64,000 bases of DNA from positions 186,001-250,000 of the forward strand of contig QVRM01004007.1 of the NCBI GenBank assembly GCA_003439945.1, in the 5' to 3' direction. Below, piece after piece: positions 22,819 through 34,556 of the stretch (the stretch's first letter is position 1; each line of letters opens with the position of its first letter). Below the pieces are notes generated by a model. The model saw nothing but the letters and a program-made list of their open reading frames with translations, did not search any database and was not told the DNA's origin. The position numbers and the translations under genes were made by a program. Source of the DNA: Dermanyssus gallinae. Lineage: Eukaryota > Arthropoda > Arachnida > Mesostigmata > Dermanyssidae.

Positions 22819-23200
22819 TGTAAGACTGTAGAATGTCATTGTTATTAAGCCTGTTAGGCAGGTATGTCGTTAGAAAGTGACATAGCTTAGCGACGTCTGC
22901 TGGTAGCGGTGCACGTAGAATCAACATGTTTTAGTGGAGAGAAGAGAAGCTGTTGCCGCAGCACCGACGTGTTATTGCTGCTGTGATCTACAATACGTTT
23001 GTTGCCGGTAGGAGAAGTGACGACGCTACAGTTAGTAAGCAGAGACGGTGTTGAGACGCGGTCGAAGAAGGATCGCTGTGCAGAGAGACAGACCGGAGAG
23101 GTTGCGCTGTAGGAGAGGTGTCGGGCAAAAATTAAGGCTAGAGCCGTGATCTTGGTCAATATTCGTGTTTTCCTCCTAGCAACCCAGTTAGGCCATTACA
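22819..23200 (+). repeat. LTR, divergent copy, probably solo
   Basis: It starts TGTAAGACTG and ends GGCCATTACA (TG...CA). It shares blocks with 25597-25953: CATAGCTTAGCGACGTCTGC and GGTCAATATTCGTGTTTTCC. The five bases on each side do not match, so no target duplication is visible. It is too different from the other two LTRs to be their pair. Confidence 0.75.
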
Positions 23201-23998
23201 TTTATATTTGAGAATTCTGACTCCGCGACAAAAGACATCTGTGTCGCGATGGTTGGAGGAGAAGCGCTATATAAAAACAAGTGATTTTGTTTGTGACGAA
23301 TCATTAACTTTGATCCATATCGCCTTCCGTACGTTTAGCCACACCTGGCAAATTTCGTCGGAATCTTAATCAATAGTGAATCGAGCCACCCTTTCTTCTA
23401 CTTGCGTTATCTTTCTGTTTTGGTTGCCGTAACGTTCACTCGTTTTCAACGCTTGTAGTTTCGCCACACTGTAATCTCTGTAGTGTCTACACCTTCGCTT
23501 TTGTTCTCACATCTCGTTCATGGAGTAGTTTTGCCGGTGATTTACACGTGGTGTTCTGAGGAGTCGCATTGTACCCTCCATCATCATCTCCACCAGCTTT
23601 TTTCTTTTCTGCTTCTCCTGCTTGCTGGCGGACTACCGCCATTAATTTCCAGTTCGATGCTCGGTTTAATTACTACGAAAGTGTTGCACTTCGTATTCCT
23701 TGACAAAATCTTTAAACTCACGGCTCGTGGACTACTAAGTTTCAGTCGTCACTTCAATGCTTTCTGGCTAGGTCTGGGCATCGTCATGATTGATGCTATG
23801 TTGATATATATATATATATATATATATATAAGGCTGTAGGTTGTTATTGTAAGCGGAGATGTAGGTATAGAGAGAAATAGCTTAGCAACGTCTGCTAGTA
23901 CCAGCGCACGAAGAGCCAATAAGCGTTAGCGGAGAAGGGAGGGGAGGCAACAGCAGCAGCAGCGGCACCGACGTGAAAGAAGGAGACGGAACCGAGCG

Positions 23999-25096
23999 TG
24001 GCAGTGCGGATCGAGACGGCTAGCGACGTCAGCGGCCAAGTGGAGGCGTTCTCGGGGAGCGATGGCGTCTCAGCGGAAGAATGGATCCGGCTGTTTGAGA
24101 TCGCGAAGGAGATCGGCGGATGGTCATGGGGTGAGACCCGCCGGGTGATCATGAACAAGCTTGTCGGTGGGTGAAGCACGCATTTGGCACACGACGCATG
24201 GATACAGCTGCGACACCTACGAAACGTGGAAGGAAGCGTTTCTAGCTGCGTTTAGGCGTGAGTTGGATAGAAACCGTGTGGTAGACCAGTTGGCGTCCTT
24301 TGCGCAACAACGACAGGAGTCGCTGGGGTGCTTCGCACGCAGAGTGGAAGCACTGGCGCTCAAACTGCCAATGTCGATCGGTGAAATCAAGGCTAGGGCG
24401 TTGGCCGGACTACGTCCAGAGTTTGAAATCGTGATACAGGGTATTGCTGCTCGTCAACATAGCAGCGTGTCTGCATTGATCCATGACATCGAAGACGCGA
24501 TGGATGCAGACCCGGCGTCGGACTATGATCGTTGGCGGCGCGGCTAGAGCGGGAGGTGCCGCAAGTGGAGGTGTTAGGCCTGAAACGGTCTGTTATCTAT
24601 GCCGTCAGGTGGGACACCGTAGCAACAACAGCAACAAAGACAATCACAACCGCAGCTAGCCCCACTGAATGGCGGCCAAACCGTGAACGCTGATCACGAG
24701 AGTGGCATAGTACATTGTTTCCGGTGCAATCAACGCGGCCACTATGCGAGAAGTTGTACTACCGCCCACGTGGGTCAGGTGACCACTGCCAACGAAGAGG
24801 GCCAGAGAGAACGCAGCCGTGCTCAGACGGCCCAACAGACTGCTGTACAGGTCGAGAAGGAAATCGACAAAATTCGCTTTTTCTATGAAGGTCAAGCGCA
24901 GGCGGCCCGATCTCAAAATCAGAAGGCCACTGAGGAGTTGAAGTCGGGGTATGAGGCGCAGATTGGCGAACTACGCAGTCGCTTCAAGAGAACCATTGAC
25001 GACTACAATTCGCGCCTTAAGAACAAGATGTTTCCTGTGCTCGGCGAGTCCCAGCGGCTAAACGTTGTCGCGGCCGAGGCCGAACTGGTTTCGTAG
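23999..25096 (+). pseudogene. Retrotransposon Gag, broken
   Basis: Part 1 (23999-24170) encodes SAEEWIRLFEIAKEIGGWSW, followed by one extra G near 24170 that shifts the frame. Part 2 (24161-24547) continues the capsid-like domain (TYETWKEAFLAAFRRELD). A knuckle remnant CYLCRQVGHR lacks its last Cys, and stops follow. Part 3 (24683-25096) has a perfect knuckle, CFRCNQRGHYARSC, then a coiled-coil-like Gln/Glu/Arg-rich tail. It resembles the Gag of gypsy-type elements. There is no protease or RT in reach. Confidence 0.75.
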
Positions 25097-25229
25097 AAAA
25101 GATATCCGGAACGAGAGAAAGCCGATTGCGAGCGCGGCAAAGAAATCGAGAAGCGACTTCGAAAACAGATTGCCACACTCTCGAGCAATTTGTCGGCTTA
25201 CCGAAACAAATGCGAACAGCAACAAGGAG

Positions 25230-25445
25230 TTGACGGCAATGCTGAAGCAAACAAAATACAGGGCGCCAAATAGAGGATGCCGTCACACCAGTAGCGAAGA
25301 CGCGGGAAGTTACTAAATGCGCGGGCAACTCTGTGATAGGCACGAGAATAAATGAGTTAGTAGTCGTTGGTGCGAGCCAGGCAAAGGACGTGTGTTGTTT
25401 GAGCGACAGACTAGCGAACTCGTATCGGTCGCCGTCCGGTCGTTA
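25230..25445 (+). repeat. LTR fragment of a second family
   Basis: From GGCAATGCTGAAGCAAAC to GGTGGATACTA it matches the solo LTR at 48539-51682 without its inserted LINE. It lacks the first part and the terminal CA of that LTR. It overlaps a possible gag continuation, so this may be a recombinant or a read-through of gag into LTR. Confidence 0.75.
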
Positions 25446-25596
25446 GGGTGGTGGATACTAGTTACCTTTTTAAAAATGCAACTCGAAAAAAAAAGGAATT
25501 AAAAATATGCATAAGCAGATAAATGTGTATACCCTTTGGCTACGACAGAGAAAAGTTATAGTCGCTGAGGGCAGCGACTGTAGCAGAATGGTCGAA

Positions 25597-25949
25597 TGTA
25601 AGGCTGTAGGTTGTTGTTGTAAGCGGAGATGTATTATAGGTATAGAGAGATATAGCTTAGCGACGTCTGCTAGTACCGGCGCACGAAGAGTCAATAAGCG
25701 TTAGCGGAGAAGAGAGGGGAGGCAGCAGCAGCAGCGGCACCGACGTGCCATTGTTGAGAACTAACGACAATATAGTTTTTGTAAACAGAGACGTTGTTGA
25801 GACGCCGTCGAGGAAGGATCGTCGTGTGTGAGACAGGCCGGAGAGGCGGTGCTGTACCGGCGCAGTAGAGTTCTCGGACGAGAATAAAGCCTACAGTCGT
25901 GGTGTTGGTCAATATTCGTGTTTTCCTCCTAGCAACCCAGTGAGGCCCT

Positions 25950-25953
<4 letters not shown>
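25597..25953 (+). repeat. Right LTR, 357 bp
   Basis: It starts TGTAAGG and ends CCTTACA, a seven-base inverted repeat at the termini. It contains AATAAAG near 25885, a possible poly(A) signal, and a short AGC repeat near 25724. A (TA)n tract follows directly (25954-25990). Confidence 0.85.
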
Positions 25954-25991
<38 letters not shown>

Positions 25992-25999
25992 ACATGTAA

Positions 26000-27295
26000 C
26001 TGCCGTTGTAATCTCCAACGCAGAAAATGGAGGTTTGCGTAAAATTTAGAACGATTAATTACACAACAATTTAAGTGAAGCTGAATTCATAATGCTTAAA
26101 ATACAAGTAGAGTAAAAACCAACGCAATATGAAGTGTTTCTTCTTATGCACAATCTATACTCATTCGACCGTTGATGCCACACAACCGTTAAACAGATCA
26201 CGAATGAAGAACAAACTAAAAAGAATACCACATCTTGACGACGATGACAGCAGCCACAGTAACTAAAGAGGGCAAACAGTGTGAATATAGGAATACATTG
26301 TAGATCGGCAAGGGTCTGACTCTGTGACCTGACCCGTAGACCCGCATTTCAACGAGCGAGAAAATGCCAATTTACGAAGAACGGCTAGCAGGATTGCCGC
26401 ATTCAATTCCTTCTGCCGCGCTTATAAATCGATTTCAACAAAGACAACATACGCGTAATATATAAATAATGCCACGTTACTGCTGTTGTGGCAATGCTCG
26501 CAATATCGAGAACAGCTTATTGTGGTGGCTTGACGACTTTATCTTTGACTATTATAGTAAGCCATCTACTGCCGAGATCAAATACATTGTGAATACTTCT
26601 GGAAAGAGACTATTTTCCAGTCTTAAGCTGCGTTGCTTGCGTGCGAATTGAGTCGACTGTATGGCTCAATCAACTATAGGGTATCATGTGTTCATGTGCA
26701 CCTTGCTTTACATAGGAAATAGCGACTGGATAGATTAAGCTCAGGAACGTTCGGAGTCGTGCTTTTAAACTCAAATCGCACCAGAAAAGGGCAACGATTA
26801 GTACATGAGATCAATCTAAACTGATCTTTATTTCCGCACAGTCTTACGGTGGTGGTAGTGAAGGGGGTGACAGGGACCTTTCTTGCACATGTTTTACGTC
26901 GAGCTTATCGACGTCCATGCACGTGGAACATGTTTCCCTGGTAAAAACTTAGTAGGTAATCATCCATCGCCCTCTCCCTATATCCGCGCTGCAGGATAGA
27001 GATAGAGATGTGTCCACGGTTAAAGTATTGTTATGAATAGCTGAATGAGCGCGTCTTTATTTACTTATAACTCTAAGCAGACTCGGCCTCCATTCGTTTG
27101 AAGTGTGTAGAGATGTCCAATTTGGGTAAGGGCAGAGTATCCCGAGCGTTCTGTTCGGACGCCCACATTTGTTCAATGAACCGCGGCCGGCAGACATGGA
27201 CTACAATCTTCCATCGGTGCATTTAAGCCTTCGCTAGCTCGTAAACCTAACAGTGCAACGCCGAGGCCACACAAGCATGAATCGAATTCCAGATA
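26000..27295. other. No gene seen
   Basis: No supported gene. A minor plus-strand frame at 26469-26651 starts MPRYCCCGNARN but has no recognisable domain. The stretch 26850-27060 looks repeat-derived but has no partner in the window. Confidence 0.4.
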
Positions 27296-27299
27296 GTGC

Positions 27300-27611
27300 G
27301 GACATTTGTAGCGGCGGTGGCTTAGGGCTAATGCACTGTTCGAAACGGAGCGCTGCCATGGCAACCCTGGCTAGCAAAACAATCGTAAGTTCGAGCCCCG
27401 GCCTTGCTGGTTGTTTTTGTTGATCGTGGTTGTCATTGCCGTTGAACGTGGTTGTCATTGCCCTGCTGCTACATACTTCTGCTGGAGAAAGCCTATATAA
27501 GATTCCAGTACGAGAAGGCGATGACGATAGATGCACTTAGACGATATCGTGGCATAGGCAACTTAGCCCATTACGAGCGTCTAAAATGTGGTTGTCAGAG
27601 CGTGGAAAAAA
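27300..27611 (+). mobile_element. SINE family C, plus strand
   Basis: The tRNA-like head has TGGCTTAGGGCTAATGC (A-box-like) and AGTTCGAGCCCCGG (B-box-like), followed by a long body and an A-rich tail (GTGGAAAAAAAAAC). The reverse-complement copy is at 35228-35531 and matches over the whole length. It is distinct from families A and B. Confidence 0.8.
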
Positions 27612-27614
27612 AAA

Positions 27615-28600
27615 CATCGGCCAAAGCATCTTTATTTAAGTTGGCAAACGCAGGCGATTGAGATACTTTGAGATAGGCAGACCAAATGTGTCGATGCATG
27701 AGGCCCGTCGAATAATCTTGAAGCTAATTGCAGAAACAAAACAGGCGTATTCGAGTTCTGCTCAGATACGGAGTATGCTACGAGCACAGCCCTGACGACA
27801 GATATAGTGTAAGCAAGTGTTAGTTAAGATCAAAATTCCTATTAGGTTTAATTTGCAGAAGCGAGTTGGTTGGTCGTTGCGAGTCAATGAGTGTGAACTG
27901 CGTGGTCAAGATGCCCAAAGGACCAGATATCGTCGGTTTTCCTCACTACTATTGATATTATCAATACAATACATCATAGGTCAACGGCTGATATTAAAAT
28001 AGAAAATAATAAAATAGATCAATGCATCCTGACATAGACGCCAATAGTAGACGCGAAAAAGTAGCAGTATATATTTTAGGAAAGTGATTGCATATCCCAT
28101 TTCAGTCGATAGCCGGATAACCTGCTGTCAAGCGGTAATTGCAAATCGATGGCTTAGTTTGTTTCCTTTTTGCTACAAACTCACTCAACTTGAAAAGACG
28201 ATGGCGAATTTAGCTATACAACGGCAACCAGAAGCATAAAGCAGCAGAAAGGATACGTGTAAGGTAACCGGAAAAAAACACCCAATAAATAAACGAGTGA
28301 GAAATTATGAGCCAGAAAGAAAGCTCGCGCAGATGGGCAAACCCCTTAAAAGAAGAAGCGTTCTTAGCTGTTACTCACAAAGATCATGAAGTCGAGAAAT
28401 AACCACGATTCAATGGAAGGTCACAAGACAACGCAAAATACGTTTGATTTTCAATACTTATTTAAATTTAAGAAAAAATCAAAAGCAAATACAAACAAAA
28501 CTTAAAAGTATTTTGATATAAACAATGAACCTAAATCATAAAGTGATCTGCAAACATTGCCATATAAATATTTTAAAACGTGACAGATTTATAAAATTAA
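27615..28600. other. No gene seen
   Basis: A/T-rich sequence without a convincing frame or repeat match in this window. Confidence 0.4.
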
Positions 28601-28609
28601 AAAAATCTA

Positions 28610-29062
28610 CTATACACAAAATCCCTCCATGTGAGAATAAAGTCGCCTCTTATGTTTATGCGTTTCATAAGTATATAAATAAATAAAATAACTGTACTTA
28701 CAACACAACGTATGTGCTACAAGTTGTTCAATACTGACACAATTAAGTGCACTTGTTCCGTTGTTGATCGTTTGCGTTGTAACGTTCAGTGTTTCTAACA
28801 CGACAACGCTTTTCCTAGCTGTGGACGTCGCGTGCCTGTTGTGATGCCAAGACTTCATACTTGAAGCGGCTGTTATTACGCTGTCTTGTGTGCACGAGTC
28901 TTTCTCTTCTCGTTGACCCGCTCCAGTAACGCTATAAGAATCCGTAGGGGTGTTCTTTTGCGTAACGGTGATCTTATTTGTACATTTGTATTGTGACGAA
29001 GCGTTCCTATACTGCATGCGCATCTTGGCGTGATTCAACCTTAACGTAACCAAAAGTCCCAA
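28610..29062 (-). CDS. Unrecognised open frame, 150 codons
   Basis: The minus-strand frame begins MGLLVTLRLNHAKMRMQ and is rich in Thr, Ser and Asn. I recognise no domain, signal peptide or membrane segment. A consensus donor GTAAGT follows codon ~118 (near 28697), so the first part could be an exon of a minus-strand gene. It lies between the C-terminus of copy 1 (32173) and the N-terminal exon of copy 2 (21552). It may be a separate small gene, an upstream exon of copy 2, or chance. Confidence 0.3.
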   Translation of the reverse strand: MGLLVTLRLNHAKMRMQYRNASSQYKCTNKITVTQKNTPTDSYSVTGAGQREEKDSCTQDSVITAASSMKSWHHNRHATSTARKSVVVLETLNVTTQTINNGTSALNCVSIEQLVAHTLCCKYSYFIYLYTYETHKHKRRLYSHMEGFCV

Positions 29063-29539
29063 CGTTCACTGGCCGATGACGACACGTCTCAACCAACCAA
29101 TCGAAGGGTAAGAGCCGACTCGGGCCGCTCAATCCAAGTGAAATCTTAATTAACCCTTTTTTCAATACGAAACAGACACAAACCGCTGTAAATGCCGACC
29201 GGTTTGAGAGCGGAGTGCGACACCCTTTAGGGTGCCAGTAGGTCGTGGTGCCTCGTAAACTAATAAATAGACCGAGAGGTAGTTCATCCTCAATCCTCTT
29301 CTCGGCCGTGTTACGCCTAGCCTCCTCGAAATGCAGTTGCTCTCGTACTTTTTTTTTTAGGGACTAACTGGGAAATGCAGCTTGCACACACGGACACCAC
29401 GGCAGGAAAGCTCACTGCAAATGTGGGCCGGTAGTGTGAGGGTCCAACCCACTAAAAACCAGTCATGTCCCCATCCCCACACTCAACTGGGAACTGCGCA
29501 AGCAATACTTCAAACAATTGAGGGGGGGGGGGGTGAATA

Positions 29540-29910
29540 GTAGCGTCCTTATCTTAGCTGCCCTGGAGTGCCTCACGGGGCCTTGTCAAGTAAAAACGAT
29601 TCTTCTCTTCTTTGGCGTGCATAATACGTTCGATTGTTCGAGCTATAAGATTCCAGTCATCACGTGAGTACATAAGAAGGTGTGCCAGCTTCTTAAGACT
29701 GCCGTCACTTGCTGTGGTTATGTCCTTGCGTAATGGAGCCCACGCCGGGCACAGCAATATTGTGTGTTCCGGCGTGTCCTCCGTTGTTCCTTCACAGTGC
29801 TTGCAGAGTGGCGTATCTGCTTTTCCTATTCTAAAGAGGTAACTCTCGAAGTTGCCATGCCCTGTGAGCACTTGAGCTCTCGTACTGAGTCCTTTATATC
29901 GCCAGTTAGC
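29540..29910 (-). pseudogene. LINE C-terminal tail
   Basis: The minus strand encodes LTGHGNFESYLFRIGKADT, then CKHCEGTTEDTPEHTILLC (C-x2-C-x9-H-x4-C) and CPAWAPLRKDI. This is a widespread end of R1/I-type LINE proteins, next to their RNase H. The 5' part is missing. A G12 run at 29522-29533 lies beside its 3' side. Confidence 0.8.
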
Positions 29911-29929
29911 TCAACGTAGCGACATCGTC

Positions 29930-30800
29930 GCATTTGGTAGCAGCGCCGTTACAATGCTATTTCAAGATATATTCAAGCCATTACACTTTTCAGGCGTGAT
30001 TTTCACGGCACCTAATACTTCGCTGTCGCTTGACTCCAAACCTTAACGAAGCCATACGTATTGCCTTGCACGCAGCCGAAACAACCAGCTAGTTAACGAA
30101 CGGGCTACATATTTCACCAAACGCGTCTTTTGTTTTGTTTACTGGCATTTCGTATAAGATAAATTCACAAGTTAATTTTGAGCTCTATTAAGCACATAGC
30201 CTGTTTTGAGCCCCTTTTTTACGATAAAAACTTGTTTTTGGTATATCTTATGATTGCCGTTTTCACATATTTACAATGTATTGCAATATGGTTTGTATTA
30301 ATTGTGTTATTTTTGCCAGATACCAAAGTTTTGAGATATTGCTCTCTTAGATCCTATTTGAATTTGAGCAGAGACTTTCTCTGCTTGACGAAGGCCGGTC
30401 GTTTGTTCGGGTAGGGGACTCCGATCTTTCTGATAAATAGCTTTGACTGGTTGAATTTGGCGTGTGACAGAGTAAGCAAGTTAGATGTGTTAGCCCTTGC
30501 TGACATGGGTGTTGCTGATGTTGCCAAACCAGAGAAGTTTATAGGCACTCCAAGGAATATACGCTTACTTTAAACTACGAGAGAGTATTTGCTAAGTCGT
30601 ATAAACGGTAGAACGCTTTTATTTTTAGTGCGGCTGCATTGAGTCTCGCATCCAAGGGCCCAGAGTTGTTCTAAGTACTCGCTTTTGGAGTCGGCAAAGC
30701 GACCCCATAAGAGGCATCTGTGTAAAGCCATAAACTTCTACAGCGTTGGTCAGATGGCTATGAACATAAGCGAAATACATCGCCAACAGACTTTACCGAG
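29930..30800. other. No gene seen
   Basis: No supported feature. A plus-strand frame at 30178-30414 is hydrophobic but T-rich and probably chance. Confidence 0.4.
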
Positions 30801-30802
30801 CA

Positions 30803-30990
30803 ATATGGCTTAGTGGCAAAGCCTTTGCCTTGCATTCGGGAGGACTGGGTTCGAGACCCAGACCGGCCACTCTTAAATTGGTTTGCATGGTTTCCAATTT
30901 AGACAAGGTAAATGCCAGAGTGGATTAAAATTAGCCATGACATGAAAAAGCCGTACACGGGCAATTGCCTTACGGAAAATGAAAAAAAAC
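30803..30990 (+). mobile_element. SINE family B, best-preserved copy
   Basis: The head shows TGGCTTAGTGG (A box) and GGGTTCGAGACCC (B box) at tRNA spacing, then the family body (GGCCACTCTTAAATTGG) and a tail ending GAAAAAAAAC. An RNA polymerase III promoter would drive it. It gives the clearest consensus for the other four copies. Confidence 0.85.
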
Positions 30991-30999
30991 ATCCTATTT

Positions 31000-32165
31000 T
31001 ACATAAACGGCCGCAGCCGCAGCAAGAAAATATGATCCGCCCCACATCGAGTTAAATTCTTAATTATAATATTTTTATTAACTGTATCAAATGTGTGACC
31101 ATTGCTGTACAACCAGTAGAAGGACTTATAATTCATTTATCTAAAACATTAATATAGAAATACTGATAAATAAAGTGTCGTTATATGGCATATATCTCTT
31201 TTTATGCAATGTTTCAGCGCCTGCTGAAACTGTACTACTCTATTGCAGTCTGAAGAATACATTTCAATTAAACGTACTTCTTAGATTCCTAGCTTACTAT
31301 TTTTTTTTCATATTCTTAGTATGATATCGTTTGTCTCAGGCACGCCTCAGTACTTTTCAAATATGAGACATCTTCTGTACATCGTAACAATTAAATCAAC
31401 TAACGGATACGTATTTAACATCTCTAACTCAGGGATAATGTTAGCACTCTTGATTTCGTCCTTTATTTGCAGTAAATACAAAGCTACTCAAGGGCATACT
31501 TCTTGGTATCTTCCATACCTAGCAATGACTCAATCACGCTGTAATAGATAATTCTTCTACAGGAGCGACTGGTTAAACTGATCTTGAACTTAGGAAGGCA
31601 CTAAGCACATTTGATTTCTAATTTCTGGTTCCACACAGATACTGCAGCGTTCCTAGGGGCAGGAAATCCCTATCCCCCTGATGATAGGGATCTTCCTGGT
31701 GCAGCTAGATTGCGCTTCCGGTCTGTTCGGAGGCTTCTAGACTGTGTCAAATAAAAGGTCCAGTTTAACATGTCTAGTGCATTTACCCTGTTAGGCGACC
31801 ACTTGTAGACTTGCCTGCACCACGAAAGACATACAAATCCAACATAATCGAGCTTATATGCTTTAAATCAATAGTGAACATGAAGCTTGTCCACTTGAGA
31901 TCTAAAGTCGGCTCCTTCTAGTTAGTTTCAGTTAAGCGGGATACGTCTAATAATGGAACCGAAATTTGAGCAAATTCAGCAACTCATCCAGCACTATTAG
32001 TTACCACACCTAATAGCGAAACATGGAATGTAACTTACTGTTAAGATTTTTGGCTCGTATCTTCGCAGTAAGCCTTGACATTGGCTAAATACAGCTTTAG
32101 TCCTTTCTCCATTGTAGAATAGCTAATGTTCGGAGCTCACGATCAAAAACACATTAGTCTATCGT
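31000..32165. other. No gene seen
   Basis: A/T-rich sequence downstream of the asteroid-like stop codon. I cannot place a poly(A) signal for copy 1 with confidence. An imperfect stem of about 13 bases per arm is at 31663-31700. Confidence 0.35.
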
Positions 32166-32172
32166 TTTCCCG

Positions 32173-32482
32173 TTATAAATTAAAAATTATAACCCCCTGG
32201 TCCGTCAGATTTTTGGTAGAAGTTGTTATAGTTGTCATCTGCATGAGTTTATTATGCTCGAAGTCCACTTTTTCTAATAAATGAGTAGGCACGACAATGT
32301 AACGTCCTTTTACTTCGTCTCTGTCGTAGATTAGGTTGACGAGTCGTACAAAGTTAATGTAGCTGATGTCATCAAGGACGCTCAGAAGAAAATCTCCAAC
32401 TTCCGTCGGTTCCATTTGCTCGAGAAGCCCCGACATGTTGTAGAATACCAATTCGGATATAAAGGTTTGTAGTCGATCCACC
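32173..32482 (-). CDS. ASTE1: Asteroid/ASTE1-like protein, last exon (copy 1)
   Basis: The acceptor follows GAACGTTTTTATTCCAG; the exon takes one base, then 102 codons and TAA at 32173-32175. The translation starts VDRLQTFISELVFYNM and includes SVLDDISYINFVRLVNLIYD. It matches the C-terminal part of ASTE1 (the LYSGSLVHGLCQQLL region) in position. The same strand is open upstream to 32541, and another acceptor at CTTCAG would be out of phase with the previous exon. I treat TAA as the true stop because no donor is convincing before it. Confidence 0.65.
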
Positions 32483-32785
32483 CTGGAATAAAAACGTTCT
32501 AAGTGCAGCATACCCACACTCTGAAGATTGACGAGAGTCATTTAACAATAGCCATTTTATGGAAGGTCTAAAACTGTTCGCAGCTGCACACATTATCCAG
32601 CAAAACAAGAAATTGTCACTGTTTTACGATTTAAAAATAAATTATATAATGATTAGTTATTTATGGTTTCATTATTATTTTCGTTTTACTATTTTAAATA
32701 CGCAAACATACGTGGCTTATGTGAAGTCACTATAAGCAATTGTAGTGGCAAACGTAGCTATAAAACGCATTTAATTCTATCAAAC

Positions 32786-32980
32786 CTTGCTCCGTAGGGC
32801 TGATTGAGGGCAGCGTTAAGGTTGGTTGCATCTGCGGCTATTGACTGGAGCTGCGCGATCGGCTGAAGCAGTTTAAGGTTAACTTCAGCGTCGAAACGCT
32901 TAAGCAGAGAACGTTTCATTAGCCAATTGCTACATGTTAGGCAGACAGGCCACGGAAACATGTCACTTGGGTGACCGAAA
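32786..32980 (-). CDS. ASTE1: Asteroid/ASTE1-like protein, exon 7 of the copy 1 chain
   Basis: 195 bases; the acceptor is ...TGTGTGTTTTTAG and the donor GTTTGA is weak. It takes one base and leaves two. The translation has FPWPVCLTCSNWLM and LLQPIAQLQSIAADATNLNA. The Q-x-QS...YLN pattern of human ASTE1 (QWQSCLQMGMYLNQLL) aligns here. It is likely helical. Introns on both sides are short (428 and 303 bases), as for most exons from 32 to 35 kb. Confidence 0.7.
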
Positions 32981-33408
32981 CTAAAAACACACATGGGATG
33001 CCAGCGAAAATGGACGGTTTTTTAGAAACGTATTGCCAACAACAGCCACATTTAAAAGAAGCCTGGAGGGGCACAATTACAAAGCGATGTTAGCCTGTGA
33101 GCGGATAGCACGAATCGGCCTTACTTACCAAAATTATATTTTATGACTAAGCGCAGTCTTTCTCCGCAAAGCAAGGCCAATCCAATCAACCACGATAAAC
33201 ACTTTCTGCTTCAATTGCGCGTTGACCCGTCTTAACCGTTTGAACTCAACTAATGTACAGAAATTTCGATTGATTATACCTTTCCAAGCACAGACTCTTT
33301 TTAACGCCCTGCAAAAATTGCACAAACAACAACACCACAGATGTACCCAAATGCAGCTTCACCTCTAAACCAAGTTATCTAGGATAGGTCTAAACCAATA
33401 AATTATAC

Positions 33409-33586
33409 CGTTCCTCGACGATGAGAATCGAAAGAAGGAGCGCGACAACATGAACTCGGCGCAGCTCAACGGCGTGCATCGCCCAGCACTTCAACACAAG
33501 CAGTCTGTAGATGCCCGGGCACTCCGGAGAGTTCCAGGGCTGCCAGCTGGTGGCCAGGAGCTGCTTAGTCCATGAGCTGCAAGCCA
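33409..33586 (-). CDS. ASTE1: Asteroid/ASTE1-like protein, exon 6 of the copy 1 chain
   Basis: 178 bases; the acceptor is CTGAGGGCGTCTAG and the donor GTATAA. It takes two bases and leaves two, in phase with both neighbours. The translation includes LLVLKCWAMHAVELRRVHVV and ALLLSILIVEE, which fits ASTE1 VSCYWLQHTETKAKLHHLQ...LLLTML. A more obvious acceptor at CTTGCAG would break the phase, and that is why I set the start here. Confidence 0.7.
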
Positions 33587-33892
33587 CTAGACGCCCTCAG
33601 ACAGTACGAGCCGGCCGAAGACGGAAGATTACAAAAACATCGAGGAGAATAAGTTAGTTGTAAGCCTTGCCACAGACAAACGCCATAACACTTAGCAGAT
33701 CCCTGATAAAATGAAGAACACTTTTTGTGTGTCAAACTAAATGGGATTCCAATATTGTTTTCCGATCAAAAGGTTGCTCTCTTTCCATATTCCGGCATTC
33801 CTTACCTAAAGTAAGGGCTAAAATAACTCATTTGAAATTAAACGTTTCTAGGTTTGAACATCCGGAACACAAATATTAATAACTAAACTCAC

Positions 33893-34237
33893 CAAGAGCA
33901 ATGTTAAACAGGTCTCGCCGCTCGTCAAGGTCGCGAGATTCTACTTCTCTTAGTCCTGGAAGTACGATTTGTTCTGCAGGTGCGTCCCGGTTTACAATCT
34001 TCCAAACTGGATACACCTGGCATTCGAATAACTTCGCCAAACTCTTGCGATTTACATGCTCTGAAAGCCATAGTTGGCAGACAGGCAATAGTGACTCTAC
34101 ACATGTACCGAACGTGGATAGGATCCGCTGTAGAAGAAGAAACTCGGAAGGTTTGAAAATATCAACGCGCAAAGGTAAAATAGTTGATTGCTCTACAACT
34201 AACAGTTGCTTTAATATCAAACTCGCTAAGTTTACCA
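33893..34237 (-). CDS. ASTE1: Asteroid/ASTE1-like protein, exon 5 of the copy 1 chain
   Basis: 345 bases; acceptor ...TATCAGTTAG and donor GTGAGT. It takes two bases and leaves one. The translation contains NLASLILKQLLVVEQ, FLLLQRILSTFGTC and VSRDLDE-like polar stretches (REVESRDLDERRDLFNIA). It is the least conserved part compared with ASTE1. An acceptor four bases upstream (TTATCAG) would be out of phase. Confidence 0.7.
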
Positions 34238-34556
34238 CTAACTGATAAACATAATAAAACCTTCCGTCCTCAAGTATACAGATAAATACAGGTCAGTAAT
34301 TAAAGTGTCCCGCAGAAAAAATAAAAATTGGATGGATACGTGTTTTAAAATGAATGCATCTAACGGTGGCAGATATATGTGTTTCTGCAAAATAAAACGA
34401 ACCGCCGTAGAAGAGTTGAGAGGGTAACTCTCAACAGATTTGTCCCTTTTCGGTGCTTCGTTGTAAAATCCTAAACATGCCCAACCATATTAAATCAGAA
34501 CACTATCCATCAGATATGGTTCTGAATATATGGTTTCGTAAACAACACACACTCAC

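Larger units (their letters stand above)
23829..25953 (+). mobile_element. LTR retrotransposon remnant with gag, between two (TA)n tracts
   Basis: A truncated left LTR (23829-23975) matches the start of the right LTR (25597-25953) and stops abruptly after GCACCGACGTG, where the gag region begins. The primer-binding site and most of the left LTR are therefore gone. Inside is gag (23999-25096) but no pol. TA tracts lie directly outside both LTRs, so the element probably entered a TA repeat. Sequence at 25230-25445 belongs to a different LTR family. Confidence 0.75.

Noticed and set aside
30803..30870. Possible tRNA gene
   Set aside because: The head continues into the SINE body and tail, has diverged from a tRNA cloverleaf, and recurs in four other copies.
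31663..31700. Imperfect stem of about 13 bases per arm
   Set aside because: Mismatched arms and no context; such stems are common by chance in A/T-rich DNA.
33129..33330. Minus-strand frame with a consensus GTAAGT donor between two asteroid-like exons
   Set aside because: In the phase that would fit, a TAA lies 8 bases before the donor. The exons at 33409 and 32980 already join in phase without it.
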